Shown here: piece by piece, positions 48,433-57,341 of the stretch
How positions within the stretch are numbered: position 1 is the first letter of the stretch
Layout of the letters: each line of letters opens with the position of its first letter
Assembly: GCA_050008495.1 (NCBI GenBank)
Contig: JBEKMN010000041.1
Span: 8,477 to 72,476 of the forward strand
Origin: CAVROP01 sp050008495
GTDB taxonomy: Bacteria > Acidobacteriota > Terriglobia > UBA7540
DNA: 64,000 nt
Direction: 5' to 3'
The notes under the pieces: model-generated
The model's input: only the letters and a program-made list of their open reading frames with translations
What the model was told of the DNA's origin: nothing
The model's database searches: none
Translations under genes and position numbers: made by a program

Positions 48433-50883
48433 CTACTGGATGCTGAAACCGGCGCTGGTCGACGCTGAGCGGTGGGTGAGGGCATCGGCGACGGTCACCT
48501 GCATCGTATATTTGCCGGGGGCGAGCCGATTCAAATCGAACTGTTTCAGGACGAGGAGGCGGTTTTGAAGCGGGCGGAGGGTCAGTTCTTCAGCTGTCGG
48601 GGGAGGGCCGGCGACGGCGACGGGCTTGATCGTGTAGGAGGCCCGGAGCCTTCGATCTAGGCCAGATGTATTAGCTACTAGGATGCCGTAATAGAGGGTG
48701 AGCTTGTCGCTGGGGGCGAAACGGGCGGCCACGGGAAGCTCAATCTGAAAGTTCTCTCCCCGCAGCGCGTCTCCCGGATCGGCGATTCCCTGGGCGGGGA
48801 CAATTGAATTCGAGAGCAGCAGGCTGGTCAGCGCAGGCCCCTCGCCCAGGTTCGGAGCGGGCCCGGAGACGATGTCAGGGTTCGGCGCCGGAGGCGGGGT
48901 CGACGGCACGACCTCGCAGTGCCCTTGGGCCACCGTCCCCGAGGGAAGTTGAAGTATGCCTTCGATGGTCAAGGGTTTCAGTTCCGGCAGCGAGAGCCGC
49001 GCGCTGATGTCGAGATTCTTCTTACGGAATTCTTCCCACTGCTTGTGAGTGAGGTCAAGGGTCAGGAATCGCTGGTATACGGAGACGGGCCGGCCGCTCG
49101 AGTCGCGGGCCAGCAGCACCAGCGTGACCCCGCCACGGTAATGGTCGCTGACGCGCTCCAGTGTGACCATCCTGGCCGGCAGCGATACCCGCACCGGGGC
49201 GGTAAACTTCCCGTCGGGGGCGAAGAGCGCTGCGGCGTTCACGGCCGGGGCGAAAGCCGGACGGAGAGAACCGTTCGCAAGCGCCGCCAGCAATTGCGCC
49301 GCCGCGGGCGTCATCATCATCTCCTCTCCGGCCGGAATAGCCCAGTAGCCTTGCCGGTAGCGCACGTGCAGCCCGGGCGCGAGCGCCTCGACCTTGAGGG
49401 GGCGAAAGGAGCCGTCGTAGTTGACGTCCGCTGGCTGATAGACCAGGGTATAGAATTCGCGCAAATCGCGGTCCACGCTCTCCAGGCCCGCCAGCAGGTC
49501 GTTTTGATTCTTCATCATCAGGCCGCCGGTGGCCACGGCCACTCGCCCCAGGTCTTCGTGCCGCGAGTCGACTCCCCCGATGTGCGCGGCCCAGTCAAAC
49601 TTGCTCAGGCCTGTCGAGATGCGGTCGTAGTCGCTCCAATTGCTCATGCGGAACGACTCTCGCATTCCCGTGGTGTCGGGTGGACTGGCATTCGCTGCGT
49701 CGTAATACTCGGCGGCCAGCCCGCCCGCATCGATGACGTAAAACGCCACGTTGGCGCGATTCGCCGCATCGACCACGGCCTGCATTTCCGGTTCAACCTC
49801 CGGCGAATGGAGGAAGCCCTCCGAAAAAACCACCACGTTTTTGCGTCCCGGAAGGCTCTGATAGGCCTGGGCGAGGGCCCGCAAAGCCACCAGCACGGCG
49901 CGGGCCTGAAGCGCAGACTGGCTCCACAGAAACTTCATCAAAGTGGCCAGCTCGATTTTCTCCATCGTGACTTCCGCGGCTTGCGCGCCCGCCCCGGTCC
50001 CCCCGCCACCCGCACCGATCCCGGGCGCCGCAGCGGTCGCGCCGACCCCGAGAGCGGAAGAGGCCTGGAGACCGTTAACTTCCTGATTGAGATCCTGAAT
50101 CTCCTGCTCCGTTTCGAGACGCGCCTGAGTGGTGAGCTTGCCACCCGGAGCGCGTCCGCTCAGGCGGTCGAGGGCTATGAGAGCTTGTTTCTTATCTTTC
50201 GTGAAGGCCAGCGCCAGATGCAAGCTCTGATCAATGCCGTAGACCGCAATGAAATCGTCCGGGGCGACGTCCTTCTGTAAGTATTTGGAGGCAGCATCGC
50301 AGGCGTGCTTGATATGCGCAGGTTGGAGGTCCCCGAAGTCCAGAACTAGCGTGATGAAGTGAACGCCGGCGAGGTCACGCGCCTCGCGTTCCCCAGGCAT
50401 CGAGAGCGCCGCCGGCTGCGGCGCGGGGGCCTTTTCGGCTTTGGCCTCAACGCCGCTCGACCGGAGCGGCTCGCGAACCGTCCCTGCCGGGGTAGTGGGC
50501 GGAACGAAGGTCACGATCTTTTGCAGCCGGTTGTTCTCGTAAACCGCGAAATCAGCGGCTGTGAGACCGGGCACCGGCCGGCCTTTCTTGTCAGTCACGA
50601 TCACGTCCACGACGACCGAAGGGGCCTGCACCTTGATAATCGGCTCGCCGTGCACGCCAGCCGCCCGCCCGCTTTCACCTGAAGGCGACTCGTCATTTTG
50701 CGGATGGGCCGTCGAGCGGCAGGGGAGAACTGCTGCGGCCGTGGCCAGCGCCACAGCCACCCAGAGCAGGCTTCGAAGAGAGAAACAAATCCACAGCGGG
50801 GGACCGCTTGTCATGGTTCTAGCCTTGCCTTGCGACTTCGGAGCTTCGGTTTGTTTGCGCAAATTGTGCGGTTTTTGCTCCAT
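48433..50883 (-). CDS. VWFA-related domain protein (acidobacterial type)
   Basis: This large secreted protein (816 residues from this start) has a signal segment at about 30-60, a VVDVIVTDKKGRPVPGL-like beta region (about 90-140) shared by acidobacterial VWFA-related proteins, and a VWA-like fold (about 170-480) whose first strand reads FITLVLDFGDLQ, so the MIDAS Ser pair is altered. A C-terminal beta domain follows. An ATG at 50814 (MTSGPPLW) would give a more normal signal peptide. The Ala/Gly-rich insert near 270-300 is low complexity. The role is probably surface adhesion or a protein scaffold. Confidence 0.82.
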   Translation of the reverse strand: MEQKPHNLRKQTEAPKSQGKARTMTSGPPLWICFSLRSLLWVAVALATAAAVLPCRSTAHPQNDESPSGESGRAAGVHGEPIIKVQAPSVVVDVIVTDKKGRPVPGLTAADFAVYENNRLQKIVTFVPPTTPAGTVREPLRSSGVEAKAEKAPAPQPAALSMPGEREARDLAGVHFITLVLDFGDLQPAHIKHACDAASKYLQKDVAPDDFIAVYGIDQSLHLALAFTKDKKQALIALDRLSGRAPGGKLTTQARLETEQEIQDLNQEVNGLQASSALGVGATAAAPGIGAGGGGTGAGAQAAEVTMEKIELATLMKFLWSQSALQARAVLVALRALAQAYQSLPGRKNVVVFSEGFLHSPEVEPEMQAVVDAANRANVAFYVIDAGGLAAEYYDAANASPPDTTGMRESFRMSNWSDYDRISTGLSKFDWAAHIGGVDSRHEDLGRVAVATGGLMMKNQNDLLAGLESVDRDLREFYTLVYQPADVNYDGSFRPLKVEALAPGLHVRYRQGYWAIPAGEEMMMTPAAAQLLAALANGSLRPAFAPAVNAAALFAPDGKFTAPVRVSLPARMVTLERVSDHYRGGVTLVLLARDSSGRPVSVYQRFLTLDLTHKQWEEFRKKNLDISARLSLPELKPLTIEGILQLPSGTVAQGHCEVVPSTPPPAPNPDIVSGPAPNLGEGPALTSLLLSNSIVPAQGIADPGDALRGENFQIELPVAARFAPSDKLTLYYGILVANTSGLDRRLRASYTIKPVAVAGPPPTAEELTLRPLQNRLLVLKQFDLNRLAPGKYTMQVTVADALTHRSASTSAGFSIQ

Positions 50884-51165
50884 TCAGGCTCTAGTTTATG
50901 TTTAGTTCCCTCTTTCGCCGAGTGCCGGGACCCTGCCGCCATCGCTTGCGCCGCGTGTCGAACCGGCCCCGCCTGCGACAATGCGTCCGTAACAAGACCA
51001 CCATAGTAGGCTATCGCAACTCCCGGAGGTTGTCAAGCGGAAAATGCGGAAAATGCGGATTAGGAGGACGGACTGTCCGAGATCGTTGCCCGTGGCACAC
51101 CAACTAATAAGCCTCGCAGATTGCAGTGACGGACGCCCCTCACCCGACTACGGAGTTCCCCCAAC

Positions 51166-52128
51166 CTAATTGGTGGCTCCGCTCGCAAGCTCCAGTTCGG
51201 TATACCCTGTGGTGAGGCTTAGAGAGACCCGGTTGCCTTCGAGCCCCACAGTCATTGCTTGGAAAGGATTTGGCTTGCCCGGGTTCTGGCTGTCCCATGC
51301 CATTTGTTGGACCAACTTTAGCCCGTCGAAGACTTGGCGCAGGCTCGCGGCGGATTCCGAAGACTTGCAATCCATTTTCAAGCCCAGGGTGACGTTATCG
51401 GCGGCGGCCACACTGTAGGTGAGGGAGCTGACATCGCCAAAGACTTTCTGCCAATCCAATTTCACGCTCCCTTGATTCGGCATCCAACCCCGGAACCAGT
51501 CCGCCACGGCAGGACCCACGGCCACGCCCCAGATGGGCGCGTCCTTCTCGGCGCTTGCCACCAGGCCCGCCATGCGGCTGTCTGAGCCGATGCTGGGAGT
51601 CTGGCCGCCTCGCGCCTCGAGCATCGCGGTGAGCGCCGTAAGGGAACCAAAGGCGCCGACGGAGTCCTGGAGCACCACCACGCAGGTACCGGCTATTCCC
51701 GCCTCGAGGCAGTAGGCCTGTTTCCCGGCTATGGCATTGGGCGCCATATTCCGCTCCTGGGCGCTCTCCGCAATCGCCTGGGCGCCGAAGTTGCCTGTCG
51801 CGAAACCGTACAACGCCATTTCCGCGCTGCCGGGCTGCCACCCGAGGACCAGCCCTGAAATATCCGTCTCGCGAATTCCTAGTTGCCCCAACTCGTCAAC
51901 CAGCTTGCGCAGCTTCGGTCCTATGTAACGCTGGCGCAGGCTGGAGTAATTCGGGAGCCCACGCAGTTTCGCGGGGTTGGAAAACTCCAGGCGGATCGTC
52001 TGGGTGGGAAATCCGTTCAACGCTTCCTTCACCAAGTCCTGTGCCGGGGCCGGGGCGGGCAAAGCCAGCATCGTCAAGGCCAGCAGGCCAAGCAAAGACA
52101 TGAGCTTTATACATCGCTTCATATTCAT
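51166..52128 (-). CDS. Secreted protein of unknown function
   Basis: This 320-residue protein has a signal peptide (LLGLLALTMLALPAPAPAQ). The mature part alternates short helices and strands, with SGLVLGWQPG, IAGKQAYCLEAGIAGTCVVVL (two Cys that could pair) and a long C-terminal helix-rich part. It resembles uncharacterised acidobacterial periplasmic proteins. A palindromic repeat follows upstream of its start. No function can be inferred. Confidence 0.7.
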   Translation of the reverse strand: MNMKRCIKLMSLLGLLALTMLALPAPAPAQDLVKEALNGFPTQTIRLEFSNPAKLRGLPNYSSLRQRYIGPKLRKLVDELGQLGIRETDISGLVLGWQPGSAEMALYGFATGNFGAQAIAESAQERNMAPNAIAGKQAYCLEAGIAGTCVVVLQDSVGAFGSLTALTAMLEARGGQTPSIGSDSRMAGLVASAEKDAPIWGVAVGPAVADWFRGWMPNQGSVKLDWQKVFGDVSSLTYSVAAADNVTLGLKMDCKSSESAASLRQVFDGLKLVQQMAWDSQNPGKPNPFQAMTVGLEGNRVSLSLTTGYTELELASGATN

Positions 52129-52513
52129 GAATTCTCCTCATCGGGCAGGGGCGGTTCGTGAACCGCCTTCACGTGCTCCCCAATAACGTCATGTTACTTC
52201 GATGCGCGCGCCCAACCATGCGTCTACTCGTAGCGGTGGTTCGCGAACCGCCCCTGCTCCGGGGATCATAGCAGAATATTATTTAGACGAAGTGAAAAAG
52301 CTTCCGGCTTGTGCTAGAATCCCCACCAGACGCAAGACGAGTGATTCGGTCGCGCCGCAGTGTCGGTCAGTTCGGGACGCGGTGCAGAGACCACGCGTTC
52401 ACACCTGACGACCTTGCAGATCCCCTCCGGAGACCGATCAGTGCGGCCTTGTTTAACCTCCACGGTTTCGCCTCGACGCAGTGGTCGTGCCGAGACGCGG
52501 TAAGGAGGCCAAC
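52129..52513. other. 385-base intergenic region
   Basis: No larger gene is seen. It holds two copies of the GGGGCGGTT palindrome (52145-52167, 52231-52257) that can pair with each other, and an extended -10 box TGCTAGAAT at about 52311-52319 that probably drives the small membrane protein at 52514 through a ~190-base leader. Confidence 0.5.
52145..52257. repeat. GGGGCGGTT palindromes, copies 3 and 4
   Basis: GCAGGGGCGGTTCGTGAACC with GCC (52145-52167) and GGTGGTTCGCGAACCGCCCC (52234-52255) are two palindromes that are also mutually complementary across 65 bases. Confidence 0.8.
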
Positions 52514-52651
52514 ATGTTTGAGATGGTCAACGAGGCAAGTACGGAGCCCAAGGACCGGAAAGTGCTGCTTGAGAAGATCGGCCTTTTTCTAGCGGCCTTC
52601 GTTGTCCTGGGAGGTGTGGTTTACCTCTTTGCGTTTTATTCAGCGCACTAA
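52514..52651 (+). CDS. Small single-span membrane protein (45 aa)
   Basis: TAAGGAGG (52501-52508) precedes the ATG by 5 bases. The product has a charged, acidic-basic N-terminal half (NEASTEPKDRK) and one C-terminal membrane helix (about 22-43), so it is probably anchored with its N-terminus inside. Its TAA stop overlaps the stop of the convergent cca gene (52648-52651). No family is recognised; the strong ribosome-binding site and clear helix support a real gene. Confidence 0.7.
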   Translation: MFEMVNEASTEPKDRKVLLEKIGLFLAAFVVLGGVVYLFAFYSAH

Positions 52652-53970
52652 GATTGAGGCGGCAGGGGAAATCGCTCAACCACCAGGCTTAAAGCCTGGG
52701 CGGAGTTGTGTACCCTGCCCTCCAATTGCGCATCTTCCACCGCCTGAAGGATTTCCTTAAAAATCGGCCCGGGGGAGTACCCCTGCGAGATCAGGTCATC
52801 GCCCCGCAATAGAGGCGCGGGGCGGACTGTCTCCGGCGGGGTCTCCTCCAAGAGACGCTTAGCCATCTCATAAGTGCTCAGATCGCCGTGACTGGCCAGG
52901 CAATCCAGGCGATGCAGTTCGAGGTGCTCGGCAAAGCCCGGCAAGCGCAGGAAACGCAGTTGGGTTGAACGGCGCATGCGTGGAAAATCCATAAAGCGCA
53001 AGTGGTGTCGAACCAGTTCAACGACCCGCTCCGTGTCGCGAGAAGGAAGTCGCAGGCGGCCCAAAATTTCCTCCGCCATCTTGGCTCCTACCTCGACGTG
53101 ATTATCGAAGCGGATTCGTTCGCGCACGGTGAATGTGGGGGGCTTGCCCACATCGTGAAGAAGAACCCCCAGGGCCAGGGTGGGCGTGGGCGAGCGCAGG
53201 CCGTCCAGCATCATCATGGTATGGACCCATACATCTCCCTCCGGGTGAAACTCGGGAGGCTGGGCCACCCCTTGCATTCGCTGGACCTCCGGCAGAACCT
53301 CCTGAAGAAGCTTTGTAGCGTCAAGGAGCTCAAAGCCCTGCCGGGGACGGCCTTCGGTGAGGATCTTCAGGATCTCGTCGCGCACGCGCTCCGAACTCAC
53401 CTGGTGGATCTCCGCCGCTTGATTTCGAATGGCTTCCGCCGCACCCGCGTCAAGAGTGAACGCCAAGCGCGCTGCAAAGCGAACTGCCCGCAGCATCCGC
53501 AGGCGGTCTTCGCTGAAGCGTTCGTGAGGATTGCCGATGGCACGCACCCGCCGGGCATGGATGTCGGCCTGACCGCCCACATAATCGAGCACCTGTTCCT
53601 TCACCGGATCGTAGAGAAGGCCGTTGATGGTGAAGTCGCGCCGCAGCACGTCTTGCTGGGGAGTTTTTGAGTAGCGAACTTCACTCGGGTGGCGCCCGTC
53701 GGTGTAGCGTCCGTCACTGCGGAACGTGGCCACCTCCACGTTGCCTTCGGGGCGCGGCACTAACATCACGCCAAATTGCGCACCCACGCCAATGCTTTCC
53801 GGAAACAGTCCAGCCACCTTCTCGGGTGTGGCGTCGGTAGAGATGTCGTAGTCCTTCGGCGTCAAGCCCATCACCAGGTCGCGCACACAGCCACCCACCA
53901 GGAAGGCTTGAAAGCCTTCACTGCGCAACCTCCGGAGAATATCCACAGCGGCTTGCCGCTTGGCGTCCAT
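52648..53970 (-). CDS. cca: CCA tRNA nucleotidyltransferase / polyA-polymerase family, with HD domain
   Basis: This 440-residue class II nucleotidyltransferase shows LVGGCVRDLVMGLTPKDYDI with catalytic Asp pair, RRDFTINGLLYD, ERFSEDRLRMLRAVRFA and an HD-type phosphohydrolase region (GVLLHDVGKP). It adds or repairs the 3' CCA end of tRNAs; some relatives are poly(A) polymerases. The ATG at 53970 is preferred over a TTG at 54006. It ends by overlapping the small membrane protein gene tail to tail. Confidence 0.92.
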   Translation of the reverse strand: MDAKRQAAVDILRRLRSEGFQAFLVGGCVRDLVMGLTPKDYDISTDATPEKVAGLFPESIGVGAQFGVMLVPRPEGNVEVATFRSDGRYTDGRHPSEVRYSKTPQQDVLRRDFTINGLLYDPVKEQVLDYVGGQADIHARRVRAIGNPHERFSEDRLRMLRAVRFAARLAFTLDAGAAEAIRNQAAEIHQVSSERVRDEILKILTEGRPRQGFELLDATKLLQEVLPEVQRMQGVAQPPEFHPEGDVWVHTMMMLDGLRSPTPTLALGVLLHDVGKPPTFTVRERIRFDNHVEVGAKMAEEILGRLRLPSRDTERVVELVRHHLRFMDFPRMRRSTQLRFLRLPGFAEHLELHRLDCLASHGDLSTYEMAKRLLEETPPETVRPAPLLRGDDLISQGYSPGPIFKEILQAVEDAQLEGRVHNSAQALSLVVERFPLPPQS

Positions 53971-54018
53971 GCATTCTATTAGACCCGATGCGTGGCCGGG
54001 CTGCAAGAGCCATGAAAG

Positions 54019-54117
54019 GCTGAAGTTTAAAGGGTAAAGGGTAAAGGCTAGTGCGAAATAACCGGAGGTAGTTGGCCTTTAGCCTTTAGCCTTTAACCTT
54101 TAGCCTTCACCCTTTAA
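54019..54117. repeat. Heptamer inverted pair
   Basis: The left arm is GCTGAAG, TTTAAAG, GGTAAAG, GGTAAAG. The right arm is CCTTTAG, CCTTTAG, CCTTTAA, CCTTTAG, CCTTCAC, CCTTTAA. The unit is the same as at 6589-6672. Confidence 0.85.
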
Positions 54118-54324
54118 ACTTGCACTGCCGCACTCCAAGATACGAATTCAAGTTTTGCCGGGGCGTGCCGATAGAAGGAACACACGGCAATTCCCGCCGG
54201 CGACGCGATACGTCCCTCGCCCCTGCGACGCCGAGACCTTGGCGGAGAGCGTGCCAGGAATAGGAATGATGGGCTCCGATGACAATTGACGCTGGCCGCC
54301 AAGGCCCCCTCCTTGGGGAGAAGA

Positions 54325-54381
<57 letters not shown>

Positions 54382-54502
54382 CGGCTCTGCCGCCCCGTCT
54401 TGCGGAAACGCTTTGCCTTTCCGGCTGCGGCATCAGTCTGATTCTTCCCTTCCCGCGCCGCCATGTTACCATCATAAGTTCTCCAATTGAGGGCACGTGA
54501 AT

Positions 54503-55948
54503 ATGTCCAACATCCGAGTTCGTTTTGCACCTTCACCGACAGGTTACCTGCACGTAGGCGGGGCGCGCACGGCGCTTTACAACTGGCTTTTTGCGCGACA
54601 CCACGGCGGCGCGTTCATTTTGCGCATCGAAGACACGGACGCAGACCGTTCCAAGCCCGAGCTCAGCCAGGCCATTCTCGAGAGCATGAAATGGCTAGGG
54701 CTCGATTGGGACGAGGGGCCGTTCTACCAGTCCGAGCGGTTGGAGCGCTACCGTGAAATGGCTGCGGAGCTCGAGCGGCGCGGTCATGCCTATGCGTGTT
54801 TCTGCCTGCCGGAAGAACTCCAGGCCAAGCGCGCCCAAGCGGAAGCAGAGAAGAAGCCTTGGAAATACGAAGGAACGTGCCGCAACCTCTCCGACGAGGA
54901 ACGCCAGCAGCGGCGCAGCGCAGGGCATCCCTGGGCGCTCCGGTTTAGAGTTCCGGCCACAGGCCGCACCAGCTTCGACGACCAGGTTTTCGGCCACCTC
55001 GAACTCGAGAACCAGGAAATCGAAGACTTTGTTCTGCTGCGCTCGGATGGTCATCCCACTTACCACCTTGGAGTTGTAGCCGACGATCTCGACATGGGTA
55101 TTTCCCACGTGGTGCGCGGCGCCGATCACCTTTCGAACACGCCCAAGCAGATTCTGGTGTACCGGGCGCTGGGCGCGGTCAAGCCGCAATTCGCGCATTT
55201 GCCCTTGATCCTCGGTCCGGACAAACAACGGCTGAGCAAGCGCCACGGCGCAACTTCCGTGGGCGCCTATCGCGATATGGGAGTCCTGCCGGAAGCCTTG
55301 GTGAATTTCCTCGCCCTGCTGGGCTGGACGCCGCCCGACCAGAAGGAAATTGTGCCCCTCGAGGAGATGGTAAAGCAGTTCGAACTCACGGCGGTTTCCA
55401 AATCGAATGCCGTCTTCGACCCGGAAAAGCTTGCCTGGATGAACAGTGAGTATCTCCGGCACCTGCCTGCGGAACGCCTGCTCACGCTGGCTGAAGAGGA
55501 GTTGAAATCTGCGGGGCTCTGGAAGCAGACGTTCACGGGCGCCGAAAAGGAGCGCTTCGAAGTTGCCACCCGCCTGCTGCAAACTCGCGCGCGGAGCATC
55601 AAAGATTTCTCAGTGTCCGGACGCGCGTTTTTCAGCGACGAGTTCGAGTACGACGCCGAAGCGCAGAAGAAGTTCTGGAAAGATGCGAGATTACCGGAGC
55701 TGCTCGGCGAGCTGGGCTTGCGGCTTGCGGATTCGAAATCCTTTGATCTCGCAGGGACAGAAGCCACGCTGCGGGCGCTGGCGGAAGAGAAAGGCGTCAA
55801 GGCGGGCCTGCTGATTAATGCTGCGCGCGTGGCGCTCACCGGTCAGGCGGTTGCTCCGGGCCTGTTCGAGGTGATGCTGGTTTTAGGGCAAAGGCGCGTC
55901 GCGGACCGGCTGCATCGAGCCGCGGCCCATCTGGCGACCGCCGGTTGA
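54503..55948 (+). CDS. gltX: Glutamyl-tRNA synthetase
   Basis: This class I synthetase of 481 residues charges tRNA-Glu. The HIGH-type motif is PSPTGYLHVGGART and the KMSKS-type motif is KQRLSKRHG; LRIEDTD and GISHVVRGADHLSNTP are also conserved. The ATG at 54503 lies 9 bases after GAGGG; the GTG at 54497 is too close to it. A tRNA-Glu gene occurs at the other end of the window. The stop codon touches a heptamer array. Confidence 0.97.
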   Translation: MSNIRVRFAPSPTGYLHVGGARTALYNWLFARHHGGAFILRIEDTDADRSKPELSQAILESMKWLGLDWDEGPFYQSERLERYREMAAELERRGHAYACFCLPEELQAKRAQAEAEKKPWKYEGTCRNLSDEERQQRRSAGHPWALRFRVPATGRTSFDDQVFGHLELENQEIEDFVLLRSDGHPTYHLGVVADDLDMGISHVVRGADHLSNTPKQILVYRALGAVKPQFAHLPLILGPDKQRLSKRHGATSVGAYRDMGVLPEALVNFLALLGWTPPDQKEIVPLEEMVKQFELTAVSKSNAVFDPEKLAWMNSEYLRHLPAERLLTLAEEELKSAGLWKQTFTGAEKERFEVATRLLQTRARSIKDFSVSGRAFFSDEFEYDAEAQKKFWKDARLPELLGELGLRLADSKSFDLAGTEATLRALAEEKGVKAGLLINAARVALTGQAVAPGLFEVMLVLGQRRVADRLHRAAAHLATAG

Positions 55949-56095
55949 CGATTTTCGATTGCCGATTGTCGATCGGCGACTGCCGATTGGCCATTGTGAT
56001 CGAAACAAGCGACGGGGCGATTTCCCCACCCGCCAAGCTGCAATCACCAATCGAAAAACAGGCATCGACAATCGGCATTCGACAATCGAAAATCA
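55949..56095. repeat. Heptamer inverted pair filling the gap between two stop codons
   Basis: The left arm is CGATTTT, CGATTGC, CGATTGT, CGATCGG, CGACTGC, CGATTGG, CCATTGT, starting at the base after the gltX stop. The right arm is CCAATCG, AAAAACA, GGCATCG, ACAATCG, GCATTCG, ACAATCG, AAAATCA, ending on the stop of the small gene. Confidence 0.9.
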
Positions 56096-56224
56096 CCGTG
56101 CCGTGTCGATTTTCTTGCGCAGCGTTTCGTAGATCTCAACCGCGACGATGGCCGCGGCAAGCACCGCCCCCACGGTGACGAGAACTTCCCTCGTATTTCT
56201 CAAGATCTCCAGGAATTTCCGCAT
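56093..56224 (-). CDS. Small single-span membrane protein (43 aa)
   Basis: GGAGG lies 9 bases before the ATG at 56224. The product has a short basic start (MRKFLEILRNTREV), one membrane helix (about 14-34, VLVTVGAVLAAAIVAVEIY) and a basic tail. A longer open frame from 56329 overlaps the phosphoesterase gene and has no good start. No family recognised; unrelated to the 45-aa protein at 52514 except in build. Confidence 0.6.
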   Translation of the reverse strand: MRKFLEILRNTREVLVTVGAVLAAAIVAVEIYETLRKKIDTAR

Positions 56225-56309
56225 CGGTGTTAACCTCCGAGGGTCAACCACCCCAGTCTGGCGTTGCAGCTCGGTGAAAGGGGCGAATCTCTCCGGGCAG
56301 TTGATGCTG

Positions 56310-56930
56310 CTATGCTGCCCTCGCGCCAAGCTGTATCACCACCTTCTCCGGCAACTTCCTATTATACTGTTGCAAGCTGAGTATTGTCGCCTCTACCCGT
56401 TTCGCCGACAAATCCAACAGCCCACAACATCGTGGCAGGGAAAAACGCTGCTTGCCGGCGCTGCCGGGATTGAAGAACAGCCTGCCGCAAAGTGTGACGG
56501 CGCACGGCACGTGGCTGTGGCCGAAAATCACGACGCGCGTGTTTTGTTCGAAAGCTCGCAGGAAGGCATCCCGTCCTCGCGGCGCGAGCGCCTCGGTCCG
56601 TGCCTGGTTAGCCCATTTTTCCAGTTCGGTTTGCGCCGCCGGCAACTCATGAAGCATCTCTACTTGAACGGCGTCCCTCGAAGCGGCGGGTCGCGAAGCG
56701 CCGCGCCGAGTTGTTCCGCCCAGGCTTAAGCTCAAGCTCAGGGGAAGGTCAGCCAGAAGTGAGTCGACGTTTCCCTTCACCGCCCGCACGGGAGCGATTC
56801 TTTCCAGTTCGTCCAACACTTCCAGATTTCCCACGTCTCCAGCGTGCAGGATCAGCTCGACGCCCGCCCACAACTCCGCCAGACGCGCGTCAAAGAAACC
56901 ATGCGTGTCCGAAACCACACCGATCTTCAT
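56310..56930 (-). CDS. Metallophosphoesterase (YfcE/MJ0936 family)
   Basis: This 206-residue calcineurin-like phosphodiesterase has the metal-site motifs VVSDTHGFFD, HAGDVGN, VKGNVD and IFGHSHVP. There is an unusual insert (about 78-130) that replaces the normal HGH region: the fourth motif is hard to identify (ELPAAQ in its place), so activity may be altered. Its start overlaps the stop of the upstream Cys-module gene (ATGA, 56927-56930). Confidence 0.85.
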   Translation of the reverse strand: MKIGVVSDTHGFFDARLAELWAGVELILHAGDVGNLEVLDELERIAPVRAVKGNVDSLLADLPLSLSLSLGGTTRRGASRPAASRDAVQVEMLHELPAAQTELEKWANQARTEALAPRGRDAFLRAFEQNTRVVIFGHSHVPCAVTLCGRLFFNPGSAGKQRFSLPRCCGLLDLSAKRVEATILSLQQYNRKLPEKVVIQLGARAA

Positions 56931-57340
56931 CGGGTTGTTCCCTGCTCTTCCGCGATGATTTCTTTGGCCCGTTGCCTGCACTCCCCGCAACGCGCATGGC
57001 TAACCAGGCAGAAGGCTATGCTGGCATTACAGCCGCACGAACAGGGCTCCATGTTCAGCCGCAGCAGCACGTGGTTCCGGCGCTCTTTGCTCAGCGAGGC
57101 CAGCTCGAGGCCGGGGAGGTCGGTGATATTGGTAGGGGTGAATTGGCCGGCCACTTGCGGACAGGTTGTGCCTTGAGGCTGCAAGGGAGCGGGCTGGACG
57201 TTCGGCCGGTCCGGCTTCAACTCCCAAACCAAGGCGGCCAGGGCCACCAGAGTGACGATAAGATAAATCGCCGGACCACGCGAGGTGTCCGGCGGGCGGG
57301 GATTTCCCAACTCCCTGGAGTTCGTTTCGTCTGTCGACAT
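56927..57340 (-). CDS. Membrane protein with C-terminal CxCGCN cysteine module
   Basis: This 137-residue protein has one membrane helix (about 24-41) and a C-terminal 63-residue domain (75-137) with Cys at the spacing C-x-CGCN-x5-C-x6-C, then C-x2-C-type GEC. The domain aligns without gaps to the last 63 residues of the TlpA-like protein at 57953-58855, from PGL-x-L through the last Cys. It is probably periplasmic and thiol-active or metal-binding. It belongs to the disulfide cluster with the DsbD-domain gene one base away. Confidence 0.75.
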   Translation of the reverse strand: MSTDETNSRELGNPRPPDTSRGPAIYLIVTLVALAALVWELKPDRPNVQPAPLQPQGTTCPQVAGQFTPTNITDLPGLELASLSKERRNHVLLRLNMEPCSCGCNASIAFCLVSHARCGECRQRAKEIIAEEQGTTR

Positions 57341-57341
57341 A

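Noticed and set aside
52320..52510. Possible riboswitch in the long leader of the 45-residue protein gene.
   Set aside because: I could not fold the leader into any known riboswitch class by eye; a covariance-model search (Infernal against Rfam) would decide.
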